A DNA stretch of 64,000 nt from Porphyrobacter sp. (GCA_027531395.1 JAPZRO010000004.1:434001-498000); one strand, 5' to 3'. Counted from the first letter of the stretch, positions 1 to 9,101 are shown. Notes: generated by a model not told the origin, from the letters alone. Translations and numbers: made by a program.

Positions 1-1
1 G

Positions 2-187
2 GTGCAGAAGACCCTGTTCGTGGTCTCGGCCCTGGCCGGACTGGCGCTGACGACGCTGATCGTCACGGCGGCCGACCATGCGGGGATCGATCCGCGGCTG
101 GCGAAACTCGCCGCGATCGCCGCGAGTTTCACCCTGACCTATATCCTGCGCGCGCAGATCGTGTTCAGGCCCAGCGCCCGGCCATGA
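2..187 (+). CDS. GtrA-family membrane protein, C-terminal end (5' truncated by window)
   Basis: The reading frame is open from the window edge to a TGA and encodes two hydrophobic segments followed by a short tail ending in an Ile-Val-Phe-Arg pattern typical of GtrA-like flippase-associated proteins. GtrA proteins are small four-helix membrane proteins linked to polyprenyl-phosphate sugar translocation. The GTG at base 2 is probably internal, since the usual length is 120-150 residues and only about 61 are seen. The stop codon overlaps the ATG of the next gene (ATGA), so the two are probably cotranscribed. The family call rests on the last two helices only. Confidence 0.55.
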   Translation: MQKTLFVVSALAGLALTTLIVTAADHAGIDPRLAKLAAIAASFTLTYILRAQIVFRPSARP

Positions 188-1956
188 TGGCAGGGCTGGC
201 GCGGCGTCAGGGCCTCGCGATTGCGCTGGTCTGGCTGGCGGTCAGCGCGGTGCTTGGCTTCGCCTCGCCGCATCTGGCGGCGGGGCGCTTTCCCGATACC
301 GACGACGTGATGCGGCTGGTGCAGGTGCGCGACCTGCTCGCCGGGCAGGGCTGGTTCGACCTGTTTCAGCACCGCATGAGCCCGCCCGAGGGCACGCTGA
401 TGCACTGGTCGCGGCTGGTCGATGCGCCGCTGGCGGGGCTGGTGTGGCTGCTCTCGCAGTTCATGCCGATGGCCGATGCCGAGTGGGCCGCCTCCTTCGC
501 GGTGCCGCTGCTGCTGCTGCTGGTGACGATGCTCGCCATCGGCAAGCTGGCCTGCCAGCGCTTCGGCCTCGGGCCGGCCTTGCTCGCTTGTGCAAGCTTC
601 GCGCTGGTGCCGCTGCTGCCCGCGCAGTTCCAGCCGCTGCGGATCGATCACCACGGCTGGCAGATTATGACCGTCGCTATCGCGCTTTGGGCGATCCTGC
701 GGGATCATTCTGCGCGCGGCGCGCTGATCGCGGGCGCGGCCATGGCGGCGGGGCTGATGGTCTCGCTCGAAACCGTGTTCATGGCGGCGGGTTTCGCCGG
801 CGTGCTGACCTGGCGCTGGCTGGCCGATGATGCCGCGCGCGTGGCACTGGTGCGCTATCTTCAGGCGCTGGCGGGCGGACTGGTGGTGCTGTTCGCGGCG
901 ACCCGCGGGCTGGCCGATCTCGCCCCCCATTGCGATGCGATCGCGCCCGCGCATCTCGGCCTGTTCGTGATCGTCGCGGGGGGAGCCACGCTGCTGTGCG
1001 CCCTTGCGCCGCGTTCGCGCCTTGTCATTCTCGGCGGGCTGGGGCTGAGCGGCATCGCCGGAATCGCGCTGGTCGCCTGGGCCGCGCCGGCGTGTCTCGC
1101 GCCGCCCTTTGCCGGGCTCGATCCGCTGGTGCGCGACCTGTGGTATGTGCGCGTCACCGAGGGCCTGCCGCTGTGGCACCGCCCGCTCTCCGAGGCCCTG
1201 CCCGCGCTGATCCAGACGTTGGCCGCGCTCGCCATCGCCCTGTGGAACGCTCTGCGCGGCGAGCCTGCCGCGCGCGGCTGGTGGCGCAAGTTTGCGTTGC
1301 TGCTGGCGGTCGCGGTGCTTGGCGGGCTGATGACCTATCGCTCGATCGCCTTTGCCAGCCTTCTGGCGACCATCCCGCTCGGCTGGCTGGCGTGGCGCGG
1401 TGTGCAGCTGTGGCGCGGGGGCGCGGGCCTGCCGCTGCGGCTGGCGGCGGCGGCGGGGGTCTATGTCCTGCTGCTGCCCGCCCCGCTGGTGAACGCGCTC
1501 GCGCCGCTGCTCTCCAATCGCGGAGCAGGCGGCGGAGCGGGCGAGGCTGGTGCCACGGTCGCCACCTCCACCTGCGAAATGCATCGCCATGCCCGCGCGA
1601 TTGACCGCCTGCCGCAAGGCACCGTGTTCGCGCCGCTCGATCTCGGCCCCGGCCTCTTGCTGGACACGCGCCACAGCGTCGTCGCCTCCAGCCATCACCG
1701 CGCCATGGCGGGGATGGGCCGGGTGATCGCGGGCTTCACCGCCGAGGCCGAAGCCGCCCACGCGGTGGTGACAGCAAGCGGGGCGCGCTACGTCGTCACC
1801 TGCGCCGACATCGGGGAGATGGCGGTCTATCGTCAGGCGGGCGGGCCGCAGAGCCTCGCCGCGCGGCTGAGCGAAGGGGATGCGCCCGCTTGGCTCGAGC
1901 CGGTTGCGCTCGACGGCCCCGAGGCCTTGCGCTTGTGGCGGGTGCGCAGCCGCTAA
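184..1956 (+). CDS. Polytopic membrane protein resembling STT3/GT39 oligosaccharyltransferases
   Basis: This 590-residue protein has about 11-12 hydrophobic segments. After the first helix comes an acidic pair (Asp40-Asp41 in PDTDDVMRLVQVRDLL), followed by a conserved-looking HWSRLVD stretch (74-80) and RIDHHGWQ (153-160). An acidic motif in the first periplasmic loop is typical of GT-C fold lipid-linked-sugar transferases such as STT3/PglB and ArnT. Relatives are often loosely annotated as hypothetical or AcrB-like. The C-terminal 100 residues look soluble and probably periplasmic. It overlaps the GtrA-like gene by 4 bp and faces another GT-C gene. A GT-C glycosyltransferase role is inferred; the donor and acceptor are unknown. 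Confidence 0.5.
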   Translation: MMAGLARRQGLAIALVWLAVSAVLGFASPHLAAGRFPDTDDVMRLVQVRDLLAGQGWFDLFQHRMSPPEGTLMHWSRLVDAPLAGLVWLLSQFMPMADAEWAASFAVPLLLLLVTMLAIGKLACQRFGLGPALLACASFALVPLLPAQFQPLRIDHHGWQIMTVAIALWAILRDHSARGALIAGAAMAAGLMVSLETVFMAAGFAGVLTWRWLADDAARVALVRYLQALAGGLVVLFAATRGLADLAPHCDAIAPAHLGLFVIVAGGATLLCALAPRSRLVILGGLGLSGIAGIALVAWAAPACLAPPFAGLDPLVRDLWYVRVTEGLPLWHRPLSEALPALIQTLAALAIALWNALRGEPAARGWWRKFALLLAVAVLGGLMTYRSIAFASLLATIPLGWLAWRGVQLWRGGAGLPLRLAAAAGVYVLLLPAPLVNALAPLLSNRGAGGGAGEAGATVATSTCEMHRHARAIDRLPQGTVFAPLDLGPGLLLDTRHSVVASSHHRAMAGMGRVIAGFTAEAEAAHAVVTASGARYVVTCADIGEMAVYRQAGGPQSLAARLSEGDAPAWLEPVALDGPEALRLWRVRSR

Positions 1957-2005
1957 GGCAGCGTGCGATGTCCTCGCAGCTACTGCCGGGAGCGACTGTT
2001 CGGGA

Positions 2006-3694
2006 TCAGAAGCCGGTCCAGTAGGGGCGTTCAGGCGGACGGGTCGCGGGGATGGACGGGCGTTCACCCCAGATCAGGCCTGCCGGCGCCTGCGACCCGG
2101 CGACCAGTTCGGCCTTCCCGCGGGGTAGGGGCACCAGATCGCCGGAACGGTATGCGCGTCCGTTGACGCGCAGGCTCCCCTCGACCGTGTAGGTGCCGGG
2201 CACATGCACGGTCCAGACCTGCCGCTGGCTCGGCGCAAGACGTCTGCCGGCGATGTAGATCGGGCCCCAGGCGTGGCGATAGGTCTCGCGCAGGGCAGCG
2301 AGATCCTCGGCGTGGAACAGCTTCGTGTTGGGGCCACCTTCCATCACCGCCAGCAGCCCGGGATTGTCTTCCGGCTCCACCGCCAGCAGCAAGGGCACGG
2401 GGCGGCTCTGCATGATCGCGGCAAAGTGCGGCTCGCCGGCCTCGATGTAGTTGCGAAAGCCCCAGACGGTCATGAAGAAGTTGACCTTCTGGTGCCGCGG
2501 CAAAAAGCCGGGAAAGTCGAAATAGGCGACCTTACGAGGGAAGATCTGGTCGACGGCCTGTTCGATGGCGCGCTGCTGCTGCTGCCGGCTCGGCCCGTCG
2601 ATCGCCCACACCAGCACGCCGCCCAGCGCCATCAGCCCGGCCAGCACCGCGATCCGGTAGCGTCCGGTCAGCCACGCGATGCCTCCGCCCAGCGCTGCGG
2701 CGACGGGCGGGAGGATGAACGGATAGAAGTAGGGGAAGGTGTTGGTGTAGAAGATCAGGGTCAGCAGCGGCGCGGCCAGGCCTGCCAGCGCGATCCGTGC
2801 GGCCGCATCGGGCGTGCCCCTGGCCGTCAGCGCGCGGGCCAGACCGGCCAGCAGGACGATCCACGGCAGGCTGAGCAGCAGCGCCTTCAGCGTGTAGCCG
2901 TATTTCGGGTTCAGACCGAACATCTTGCTGCCCGACGAGCTGATAATCTCGACCGCCGTGTCGGGCGGGGCGAGCGACAGGCTGTGAAGCTGGAACAGCA
3001 CCGCGGCCACGCCGATGGCAAGCGCCGGTATCGCAGCAATCGCGGCGGCCGTGCGGCGGTCGAAACCGTTCTCGCTCCAGCGCAGCCAAGCGATGCCGGC
3101 AAAGGCGGGGGCGTAGAGCACGATCTTGATCGTCACCATGAAGGCCGCGCCAAGGATCACGCCGGCCACAAGGATGGCAGGCAGGCCAAGCCGCGCGCGG
3201 GCGAGAATGGCGAGCGCGGTCATCGTCATGCACGCGGCCAGCGGGTCGGTGCGGAAGGCGAAGCCGTGCTGGATCACGAAGGCGAAGGTCAGATAGGCAA
3301 GCGCGCAGAGCATCGCGCCGGCGAGATCGGTGAACCGCCGGGCGATCGTCACGATCGCAAGGCAGGTCCCGATCTGCGCAGCGAACATCACGAGGCGTCC
3401 CAGCACGATCTGGCTCACCGTGTCCAATCCGGTGCCCGGCAGCCACGCGAACAGCCGGACATGCAGCGTCTGCAGCGGCACCGTCAGCTCGCCGCGCACG
3501 AACTTGTGGACCTGGCCGAGGAAATAGAACTCGTCCCAGTTGACCGAGCGGGTGAACACCAGCTGCAATTGCAGGCCGAGGACCACCGCAATGGCGACCG
3601 CGATGGCAAGCACATCGCTGCCGCTGGTCCGTGCAGCCGTAACGGGTCTGGCAGGCTGCGCGCTGTCCGGGTCTTGCACTGCCGACAGCGTCAT
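2006..3694 (-). CDS. GT39-like integral membrane glycosyltransferase
   Basis: The 562-residue protein has a short soluble N-terminus, a first helix near residues 28-47, then NWDEFYFLGQ with the acidic pair Asp54-Glu55 in the first periplasmic loop, as in PMT/ArnT-type GT-C enzymes. About ten more helices follow, and a soluble C-terminal domain of about 150 residues. It is translationally coupled to the upstream GT2 gene (TGATG overlap at 3692-3696). That pairing suggests the GT2 makes a polyprenyl-phosphate sugar and this protein transfers the sugar in the periplasm. The substrate cannot be read from the sequence. Confidence 0.55.
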   Translation of the reverse strand: MTLSAVQDPDSAQPARPVTAARTSGSDVLAIAVAIAVVLGLQLQLVFTRSVNWDEFYFLGQVHKFVRGELTVPLQTLHVRLFAWLPGTGLDTVSQIVLGRLVMFAAQIGTCLAIVTIARRFTDLAGAMLCALAYLTFAFVIQHGFAFRTDPLAACMTMTALAILARARLGLPAILVAGVILGAAFMVTIKIVLYAPAFAGIAWLRWSENGFDRRTAAAIAAIPALAIGVAAVLFQLHSLSLAPPDTAVEIISSSGSKMFGLNPKYGYTLKALLLSLPWIVLLAGLARALTARGTPDAAARIALAGLAAPLLTLIFYTNTFPYFYPFILPPVAAALGGGIAWLTGRYRIAVLAGLMALGGVLVWAIDGPSRQQQQRAIEQAVDQIFPRKVAYFDFPGFLPRHQKVNFFMTVWGFRNYIEAGEPHFAAIMQSRPVPLLLAVEPEDNPGLLAVMEGGPNTKLFHAEDLAALRETYRHAWGPIYIAGRRLAPSQRQVWTVHVPGTYTVEGSLRVNGRAYRSGDLVPLPRGKAELVAGSQAPAGLIWGERPSIPATRPPERPYWTGF

Positions 3695-4710
3695 CAGGCC
3701 GACCGGCGCAGCGTCTCGGCGATCTCGGATGCGGCCGCGATATCGGCCTCACCGGCCTCGCGCCGGTCAAGCCGGTCCTCGATCCGGCGCAGGGTGTAGA
3801 GGCTGGTCTCGATCAGCTTGCGGTTGGTCGCGATCAGATCGGCGAGAATGCCGAGCGTCGCCACCAGCACCCCCACCACCAGCAGCGCTCCGCCGATGAC
3901 GAGCGACTGGATATGCCCGTCGCCCTCGCCGAGCAGGAAGAACCACAGGAAGCGGGCGATCGGCGCGATCCCGACCAGCGCGGCGGTCGCGCCGAGCGCG
4001 GTGAACACGCGCAGCGCGTTGAAGGTGGTGTAGGCGCGCAGGATCGTCACGCCGGTCTGCTGGATGAAGCGCGGGATCGACTTGAACAGCCGCGAGGGCC
4101 GCGTGGCGGCATGGGTGCGGATCGGCACCGAGGTGATGGCGAAACGCTTGCGCCCCGCCTGGATCAGCATGTCGGTGGTGTAGCTGAATTCGGTGGTGAT
4201 GTTGATCCGCTGCGCCGCATCGCGGCTGATGGCGCGGAACCCGCTGACGGCATCGGTGATGTCGGTCGCCGAAAGCTTGCGCACCACGAAGCTGCCGAGC
4301 CGCTGGAGCCGGCGCTTCACGGGCCCGAAATGGGCGTTGTTGCCGACCTGCCGGTCGCCGATCACGATATCGGCCTGGCCTGCCACCACCGGCGCGACCA
4401 GCGCGGCGATGTCGGCGCCTTCATACTGGCCGTCGGCATCGGTGTTGACGATGATGTCGGCACCCTCGGCAAGGCACTTGTCGATCCCGCTGCGGAAGGC
4501 GGCGGCGAGCCCGCGGTTGCGGCGATGGCGCACCACGTGATGCACGCCCCAGCGCTTGGCGACCCCGGCGGTGTCGTCGTGGCTGCCGTCGTCGATCACG
4601 CAATATTCGATCACGTCGATGCCCGGAATCTGGCGCGGCAGCGCCGCGAGCGTCGCGGGCAGGACTTCGGCCTCGTTGAGGCACGGGATCTGGATGATGA
4701 GTTTGGTCAT
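3694..4710 (-). CDS. GT2 family polyprenyl-phosphate glycosyltransferase (DPM1-like)
   Basis: From the ATG at 4710 the protein has 338 residues and starts MTKLIIQIPCLNEAE, the usual GT2 opening. I chose this start over an ATG 84 bp upstream because the extra N-terminus is not GT2-like. Nucleotide-binding Asp40-Asp41 (DDGSHD) and the metal-binding DAD motif (91-93) are present. Two hydrophobic segments near the C-terminus should anchor it in the inner membrane, giving a DPM1/ArnC-like layout with a C-terminal membrane tail. The expected activity is transfer of a sugar from a nucleotide sugar to polyprenyl phosphate. Its stop overlaps the start of the GT39-like gene. Confidence 0.75.
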   Translation of the reverse strand: MTKLIIQIPCLNEAEVLPATLAALPRQIPGIDVIEYCVIDDGSHDDTAGVAKRWGVHHVVRHRRNRGLAAAFRSGIDKCLAEGADIIVNTDADGQYEGADIAALVAPVVAGQADIVIGDRQVGNNAHFGPVKRRLQRLGSFVVRKLSATDITDAVSGFRAISRDAAQRINITTEFSYTTDMLIQAGRKRFAITSVPIRTHAATRPSRLFKSIPRFIQQTGVTILRAYTTFNALRVFTALGATAALVGIAPIARFLWFFLLGEGDGHIQSLVIGGALLVVGVLVATLGILADLIATNRKLIETSLYTLRRIEDRLDRREAGEADIAAASEIAETLRRSA

Positions 4711-4853
4711 TGTGGCTTTACCGGTCCCCGCGAGGGGCGCGCAGGCCCCTGTCCCGCGCGCTCGGTCTGTTGGTACAGGGGGGTGCTTAAGCAATCGTAA
4801 ACCATGATCGCGCGCTTGGGGGCGTGTCCCGGGCTTGCGGTTTCCACAGTGGC

Positions 4854-4882
4854 CCGTATAGAACTCCTGTAGTTAGGTACGG
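4854..4882 (+). promoter_or_regulatory. Interrupted palindrome, candidate MerR-family operator
   Basis: A 29-bp interrupted palindrome centred on base 4868 lies 15 bp before the merR-like start codon. The outer arms are CCGTA (4854-4858) and TACGG (4878-4882), and the inner arms AACT (4862-4865) and AGTT (4871-4874); 10 of 14 base pairs are complementary. MerR-type regulators bind dyads in promoters with long spacers, and an autoregulated regulator-first operon would need a site here. A TTGCGG/TATAGA pair (4835-4840, 4857-4862) with a 16-bp spacer lies upstream and overlaps the dyad. The operator assignment is inferred. Confidence 0.4.
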
Positions 4883-4897
4883 CTTTGTGAGGCGTTC

Positions 4898-5320
4898 ATG
4901 AAAATCGGTGATCTGGCCCGGGCCGGGGGCGTCTCGGTTGAGACCGTGCGGTTCTATCAGCGGCGCGGATTGCTCAGCGAGCCCCCGCGCGGGGCAGGGG
5001 TGCGGCGCTATACCGAGGTCGATCTGGAACGCCTGCGCTCGATTCGCGCCGCGCAGACCGCGGGCTTCTCGCTGGAGGAAATCGCGGTGCTGCTCGGGCT
5101 CGACCAGAATGATCGCGCCACCGCGCGCGCGCTCGCCGAGGCGCGGATTGCCGCGATCGACGAGAAGATCGCGACCCTCCAGATGATGCGCAACGCGCTC
5201 AAGACCCTCGCGACCGATTGCGCGAAAGGCGGGGAGGGGCCGTGCCCGATCCTCGCCGCCTTCAGCCTACCCGCGCAGACCGATGCCGCGCGCCGCCCCA
5301 CCCGCAGCCGGGCCGGATAG
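4898..5320 (+). CDS. MerR-family metal-responsive regulator, CueR-like
   Basis: This 140-residue protein has the MerR winged HTH at the N-terminus (MKIGDLARAGGVSVETVRFY), a long dimerisation helix (about residues 70-105) and a C-terminal metal loop with its only two cysteines, spaced Cys-x7-Cys before PIL. CueR-type Cu(I) sensors have the same Cys-x7-Cys loop, whereas mercuric MerR has Cys-x8-Cys plus a third Cys near residue 82. By eye that third position is Arg here, so a mercury sensor is unlikely. The gene is first in an operon with copA (6-bp gap), which supports copper sensing. It probably controls its own promoter through the dyad at 4854-4882. Confidence 0.75.
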   Translation: MKIGDLARAGGVSVETVRFYQRRGLLSEPPRGAGVRRYTEVDLERLRSIRAAQTAGFSLEEIAVLLGLDQNDRATARALAEARIAAIDEKIATLQMMRNALKTLATDCAKGGEGPCPILAAFSLPAQTDAARRPTRSRAG

Positions 5321-5326
5321 CACATC

Positions 5327-7027
5327 ATGAACCTCGTCCCCGTTTCCCGCCGCGGCCTGCTCCGGGCCGCCGGTGCCGCCTCGGCGCTCGCCGCGCTGCC
5401 CGCTTGGGCACAGGGCCATTCGCTGCACCGTATGAAGGGCGGCAACCCGATCCGCGTGGGCTTCGACGAAGTGTCGGGCGCGGTGATCGACCTTGCCGTC
5501 GGCCACGGCCCGAGGGTCGTGCAAGGCAGGAAGGGGCACGGCATCGCCGTCAACGGCTCGGTGCCGGGGCCGCTCATTCGCCTGAAGGAAGGCCAGAACG
5601 TCCGCCTCAATGTCACCAACACCCTCGACACCGACACCTCGATCCACTGGCACGGCCTGCTGGTGCCGTTCCACATGGACGGGGTGCCGGGGATCAGCTT
5701 TCCGGGCATCAAGCCGGGGCAGACCTTCGTCTACGAATTTCCCGTCAGGCAGGCGGGGACCTACTGGTATCACAGCCATTCGGGTCTGCAGGAGCAGCAA
5801 GGGCATTACGGCCCGCTGATCATCGATCCGGCGGGCGAGGAACCGGTCGCCTACGACCGCGAGTTCATCCTGCTGCTGAGCGAGTTCACCCCGCTCGACC
5901 CGCATTTCATCATGGACCGCCTGCGCAAGGGCGAGGGCTATTTCAACTACCAGCAGACCAGCTGGGCCGATGATTACCCGCTCTCGGCCGAGGATCGCCG
6001 GATGTGGGCCGAGATGCGCATGCCCGCGACCGACATCGCCGATGTCACCGGCTCGACCTACACCTACCTCGCCAACGGGCGCGGGCCGAAGGAGGGGCTG
6101 GAATACATCTTCACCCCCGGCGAGCGCGTGCGCCTGCGCGTCATCAACGGCGCGGCGCAGACCTTCTTCAACCTGCGCATCCCGGGCCTTGCCATGACGG
6201 TGATCGCCGCCGATGGCCAGAACGTGAAACCGGTTGAGGTCGATGAATTCCAGATCGGCACGGCGGAGACCTATGACGTCATCGTCACGCCCACCGCCGA
6301 GGCCTATACCATCGTCGCCGAGAGCATGGACCGTTCCGGCATGGCGCTGGCGACGCTAGCCAGCCGCCCTGGCGCGCGCGCCCCGATCCCGCCGCCGCGA
6401 AAGCCGCCCCTGCTCGACATGGGCGACATGGGGATGAACCATGGCGATGGCAGTCACTCTATGGACGGCATGAAGATGCGCGACCCGCTGCTGCTGCCGC
6501 CCGATGTGACAGTCGGCCCCGGGATCGACATGGTTGCGATGGAGCCGGTCGACAAGCTCGGCGATCCCGGCCTCGGCCTGCGCGATGCGGAGCACCGCGT
6601 GCTCACCTACCGAATGCTCTCCGCGCTCGAGCCCAACCGCGACACGCGCGAGCCCTCGCGCCTGCTGGAACTCCACCTCACCGGCAACATGGAGCGCTAC
6701 ATGTGGTCGTTCGACGGGGAGATGTATTCCGCCGTCCACGACAAGCCGATCCGCTTTGCGTGGAACGAGCGGGTGCGGGTGAAGCTCGTCAACAACACCA
6801 TGATGGCGCACCCGATCCACCTGCACGGGATGTTCTTCGAGCTGGTCAATGGCGAGGCGCCTGCCCACCAGCCGCGCAAGAACATCGTCATCGTCCAGCC
6901 GGGGGCAAGCGCGCAGTTCGATCTCACCGCCAACGAGCCGGGCGACTGGGCCTTCCACTGCCACCTGCTCTACCACATGCACGGCGGGATGATGCAGACC
7001 GTGACGGTGATGGGGCCGGAGGCGTGA
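5327..7027 (+). CDS. copA: CopA-type periplasmic multicopper oxidase
   Basis: The 566-residue protein starts with a Tat signal (SRRGLLRAAG at residues 7-16), as expected for a cofactor protein exported folded. All four copper-ligand motifs are visible: HWHG (107-110), HSHSG (149-153), HPIHLHG (about 495-501) and HCHLLYHMHG (about 544-553), giving type 1, 2 and 3 copper sites. A Met/His-rich insert near residues 362-385 resembles the extra copper-binding segment of CopA/PcoA proteins. The likely role is oxidation of Cu(I) in the periplasm as part of copper resistance. Its stop overlaps the copB GTG by 4 bp. Confidence 0.92.
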   Translation: MNLVPVSRRGLLRAAGAASALAALPAWAQGHSLHRMKGGNPIRVGFDEVSGAVIDLAVGHGPRVVQGRKGHGIAVNGSVPGPLIRLKEGQNVRLNVTNTLDTDTSIHWHGLLVPFHMDGVPGISFPGIKPGQTFVYEFPVRQAGTYWYHSHSGLQEQQGHYGPLIIDPAGEEPVAYDREFILLLSEFTPLDPHFIMDRLRKGEGYFNYQQTSWADDYPLSAEDRRMWAEMRMPATDIADVTGSTYTYLANGRGPKEGLEYIFTPGERVRLRVINGAAQTFFNLRIPGLAMTVIAADGQNVKPVEVDEFQIGTAETYDVIVTPTAEAYTIVAESMDRSGMALATLASRPGARAPIPPPRKPPLLDMGDMGMNHGDGSHSMDGMKMRDPLLLPPDVTVGPGIDMVAMEPVDKLGDPGLGLRDAEHRVLTYRMLSALEPNRDTREPSRLLELHLTGNMERYMWSFDGEMYSAVHDKPIRFAWNERVRVKLVNNTMMAHPIHLHGMFFELVNGEAPAHQPRKNIVIVQPGASAQFDLTANEPGDWAFHCHLLYHMHGGMMQTVTVMGPEA

Positions 7028-7923
7028 GAGCCGCGCTGGCCGCCCTCGCGCTGCTCCCCGCCGCGCCGCTCGCCGCGCAGGACCCCCATGCCGGGCATGA
7101 CATGGGCGAACCTCAAACCGATCCTCATGCAGGGCACGACATGGGCGAGGCCGCACCTGATGCCTCCCCCGGCCCGATCATGGAAACCCCGCCTCCACCT
7201 GAGGCCGGCAGCGGGCCGCCGCGTGCGGCCGATGCGATCTGGGGGGCGGAGGCCATGGCCGCCTCGCGCGCGGATTTGCGCAAGACCCACGGCGATTTTC
7301 CCGTCTTCTGGTTCCAGGGCGACCGGCTGGAGACGCAAGTGCGCGAGGGCGCGGACCTCTACCTCTGGGACATTCAGGGTTACTTCGGCAGCCCGACCGA
7401 GCGGTTGTGGTTCAAGAGCGAGGGCGAGGGGGAATGGGGCGCTTCGCCTGAGGACGCCGAGGTGCAGGCCCTCTATTCCCGGGCCTTCAAGCCCTTCTGG
7501 GATGTCCAGGCCGGGGTGCGCCACGATATCGCCGGGCCCGACACCACCCATGCCGTGATCGGTGTGCAGGGCCTTGCGCCCTATATGTTCGAGGTGGACG
7601 CCGCGCTGTTCGTCAGCACCCGCGGCGACATCACCGCGCGGATCGAGGCCGAGATCGACCAGCGCATCACCCAGCGTCTGATCCTCCAGCCGCGCGTGGA
7701 AGCGAACCTTTCGGCGCAGGACATTGCGCTGCTGGGCGTGGGCGCGGGGCTCGACCAGATCGAGGCAGGCGTCCGGCTGCGCTATGAATTCAGACGCGAA
7801 TTTGCGCCCTACATCGGCATCGAGCAATCCTGGCGCACCGGGCGGGCTGCGGACTTTGCGCGCTTGCGGGGCGAGGAAACTTCCGCCACCAGCCTCGTCG
7901 CCGGCATCCGTTTCTGGTTCTGA
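7024..7923 (+). CDS. copB: CopB outer-membrane copper resistance protein
   Basis: I start this 299-residue protein at GTG 7024, inside the copA stop (GTGA), because the following residues form a signal peptide (RAALAALALLPAAPLAAQ). The mature N-terminus holds two near-identical His/Met copper-binding repeats (DPHAGHDMGE). The C-terminal 220 residues contain alternating beta strands ending in IRFWF, a classic outer-membrane barrel terminus, and match the CopB/PcoB family. It probably sequesters copper at the outer membrane together with CopA. Translational coupling to copA is implied by the overlap. Confidence 0.88.
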   Translation: MRAALAALALLPAAPLAAQDPHAGHDMGEPQTDPHAGHDMGEAAPDASPGPIMETPPPPEAGSGPPRAADAIWGAEAMAASRADLRKTHGDFPVFWFQGDRLETQVREGADLYLWDIQGYFGSPTERLWFKSEGEGEWGASPEDAEVQALYSRAFKPFWDVQAGVRHDIAGPDTTHAVIGVQGLAPYMFEVDAALFVSTRGDITARIEAEIDQRITQRLILQPRVEANLSAQDIALLGVGAGLDQIEAGVRLRYEFRREFAPYIGIEQSWRTGRAADFARLRGEETSATSLVAGIRFWF

Positions 7924-7948
7924 TCAACACGAAGGACGTCATTCCCCC

Positions 7949-8332
7949 ATGCGTATCCCCGCCATTCTCGCCGCTTTCGCCCTCGTCACGCTCGCCCCGG
8001 CCGCGCCGCTGCTGGCCAAGGTCGCGCTTACGGCCTCGACCCCGGCGGCTGGGGCCAAGGCCAAGGGCACCAAGACCATCACCCTGACCTTCAGCGAGAA
8101 GGTGAACCCGGCCAAGGCCAGCGCTGCGATCGTCATGACCGCGATGCCGGGGATGCCGAACCACGGCGAAATGCTGATGCGCAATTTCACCACCAGCTGG
8201 TCGGCCGACGGCAAGACCCTGACGCTGACGCTCAGGAGCGCGCTGCCCGCCGGCACCTACGACGTGCGCTGGCAGGCCGCAGGCGCCGATGGTCAGGCGA
8301 TGAAGGGCACGGTGACCTTCACGGTCAGCTGA
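7949..8332 (+). CDS. copC: CopC-like periplasmic copper-binding protein
   Basis: The protein has 127 residues, with a signal peptide (MRIPAILAAFALVTLAPAAPLLA) followed by the single cupredoxin-like CopC domain (STPAAGA near the mature start, ADGQAMKGTVTFTV at the end). CopC proteins carry copper in the periplasm for CopD. The Met/His cluster (MTAMPGMPNHGEMLM) suggests a Cu(I) site. The usual Cu(II) ligands appear changed: the mature N-terminal His is absent (sequence begins Lys-Val-Ala), and the His of the usual DGH motif is Gln. No copD follows; the next gene is convergent. Confidence 0.8.
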   Translation: MRIPAILAAFALVTLAPAAPLLAKVALTASTPAAGAKAKGTKTITLTFSEKVNPAKASAAIVMTAMPGMPNHGEMLMRNFTTSWSADGKTLTLTLRSALPAGTYDVRWQAAGADGQAMKGTVTFTVS

Positions 8333-9029
8333 CGGCAGCGGCAGGCGCGCCCGCCTGCTCGGGCGGGGTCTGGTGGTGATAGACCAGCGCCGAGAGCGCG
8401 AGCCACGCGCTGAACATGATCGCATAGGGCCAGCGGCGCGGCCAAAGGGCGGCGACCAGCAGCGTGCTGGCTGCCGTCCCGCCGAGCGCGATCAGGACCG
8501 GCGCTGCGGCGAGCGTGCCGCTGCCGGCGAGCGCGGTCTGGATCGCGGTGGTGGCCCATTGCGCGGGCAGCAGCGCCAGCAGCCAGCCGGGCAGGGCGCC
8601 GGGCTGGGCTGCGGCGGTCGCCACCATTGCCGCCTCACCGCCGACCACGCCAAGCGCGATCCACCAGCCGCGCGCCCCGGCCGAGCGGGCGAACAGCGCA
8701 CCTCTGGCGGCAAAGCTGAGGCTGGCAATGACCAGCGCCAGCGCGGTCTCCTGAGTTGAGGTAAGGACGGGCATCCCGAGGCCGCGTGCCAGCAGCACGA
8801 GGCCCGCTCCCGCCAGCAGCGCCAGCGCGACCCCGACCCACAAGCGCCCGGCAATCGCGCCCGCGATCATGCCTGCGCCCATCATCCCCACCGCCAGCAC
8901 CGGGCCTGCCGCACCGCGCGCGCCATCCAGCAGCAGCAGCGCGAGCGCAGGCAGCACGAAACCGGCGAGCGCCGCGACGAACCATGCGGCGCGCGCGGCG
9001 GACAGGGGCGGGAGAGGCGTCGTCGTCAT
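8325..9029 (-). CDS. Hydrophobic membrane protein of unknown function
   Basis: The 234-residue product is almost entirely membrane-spanning, with roughly seven hydrophobic segments, many Ala/Leu residues and a short polar C-terminus (HHQTPPEQAG). I do not recognise the family and see no catalytic or metal-binding motif apart from one His pair near the end. The gene is convergent with copC and overlaps its 3' end by 8 bp, so it is not part of the copper operon. The position of copD in related operons makes a copper-transport link tempting, but the sequence does not look like CopD. Confidence 0.6.
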   Translation of the reverse strand: MTTTPLPPLSAARAAWFVAALAGFVLPALALLLLDGARGAAGPVLAVGMMGAGMIAGAIAGRLWVGVALALLAGAGLVLLARGLGMPVLTSTQETALALVIASLSFAARGALFARSAGARGWWIALGVVGGEAAMVATAAAQPGALPGWLLALLPAQWATTAIQTALAGSGTLAAAPVLIALGGTAASTLLVAALWPRRWPYAIMFSAWLALSALVYHHQTPPEQAGAPAAAVS

Positions 9030-9101
9030 GCGCGCGACAGTGGTTCAAGCGCCGCAGCTTGTCGAGCACAGGCCGATGAAAGCAGTGGTGCGGGAGGCTT
9101 C

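Noticed and set aside
4898..5320. Mercury-resistance MerR
   Set aside because: The third cysteine needed for Hg(II) is absent and copper genes follow directly.
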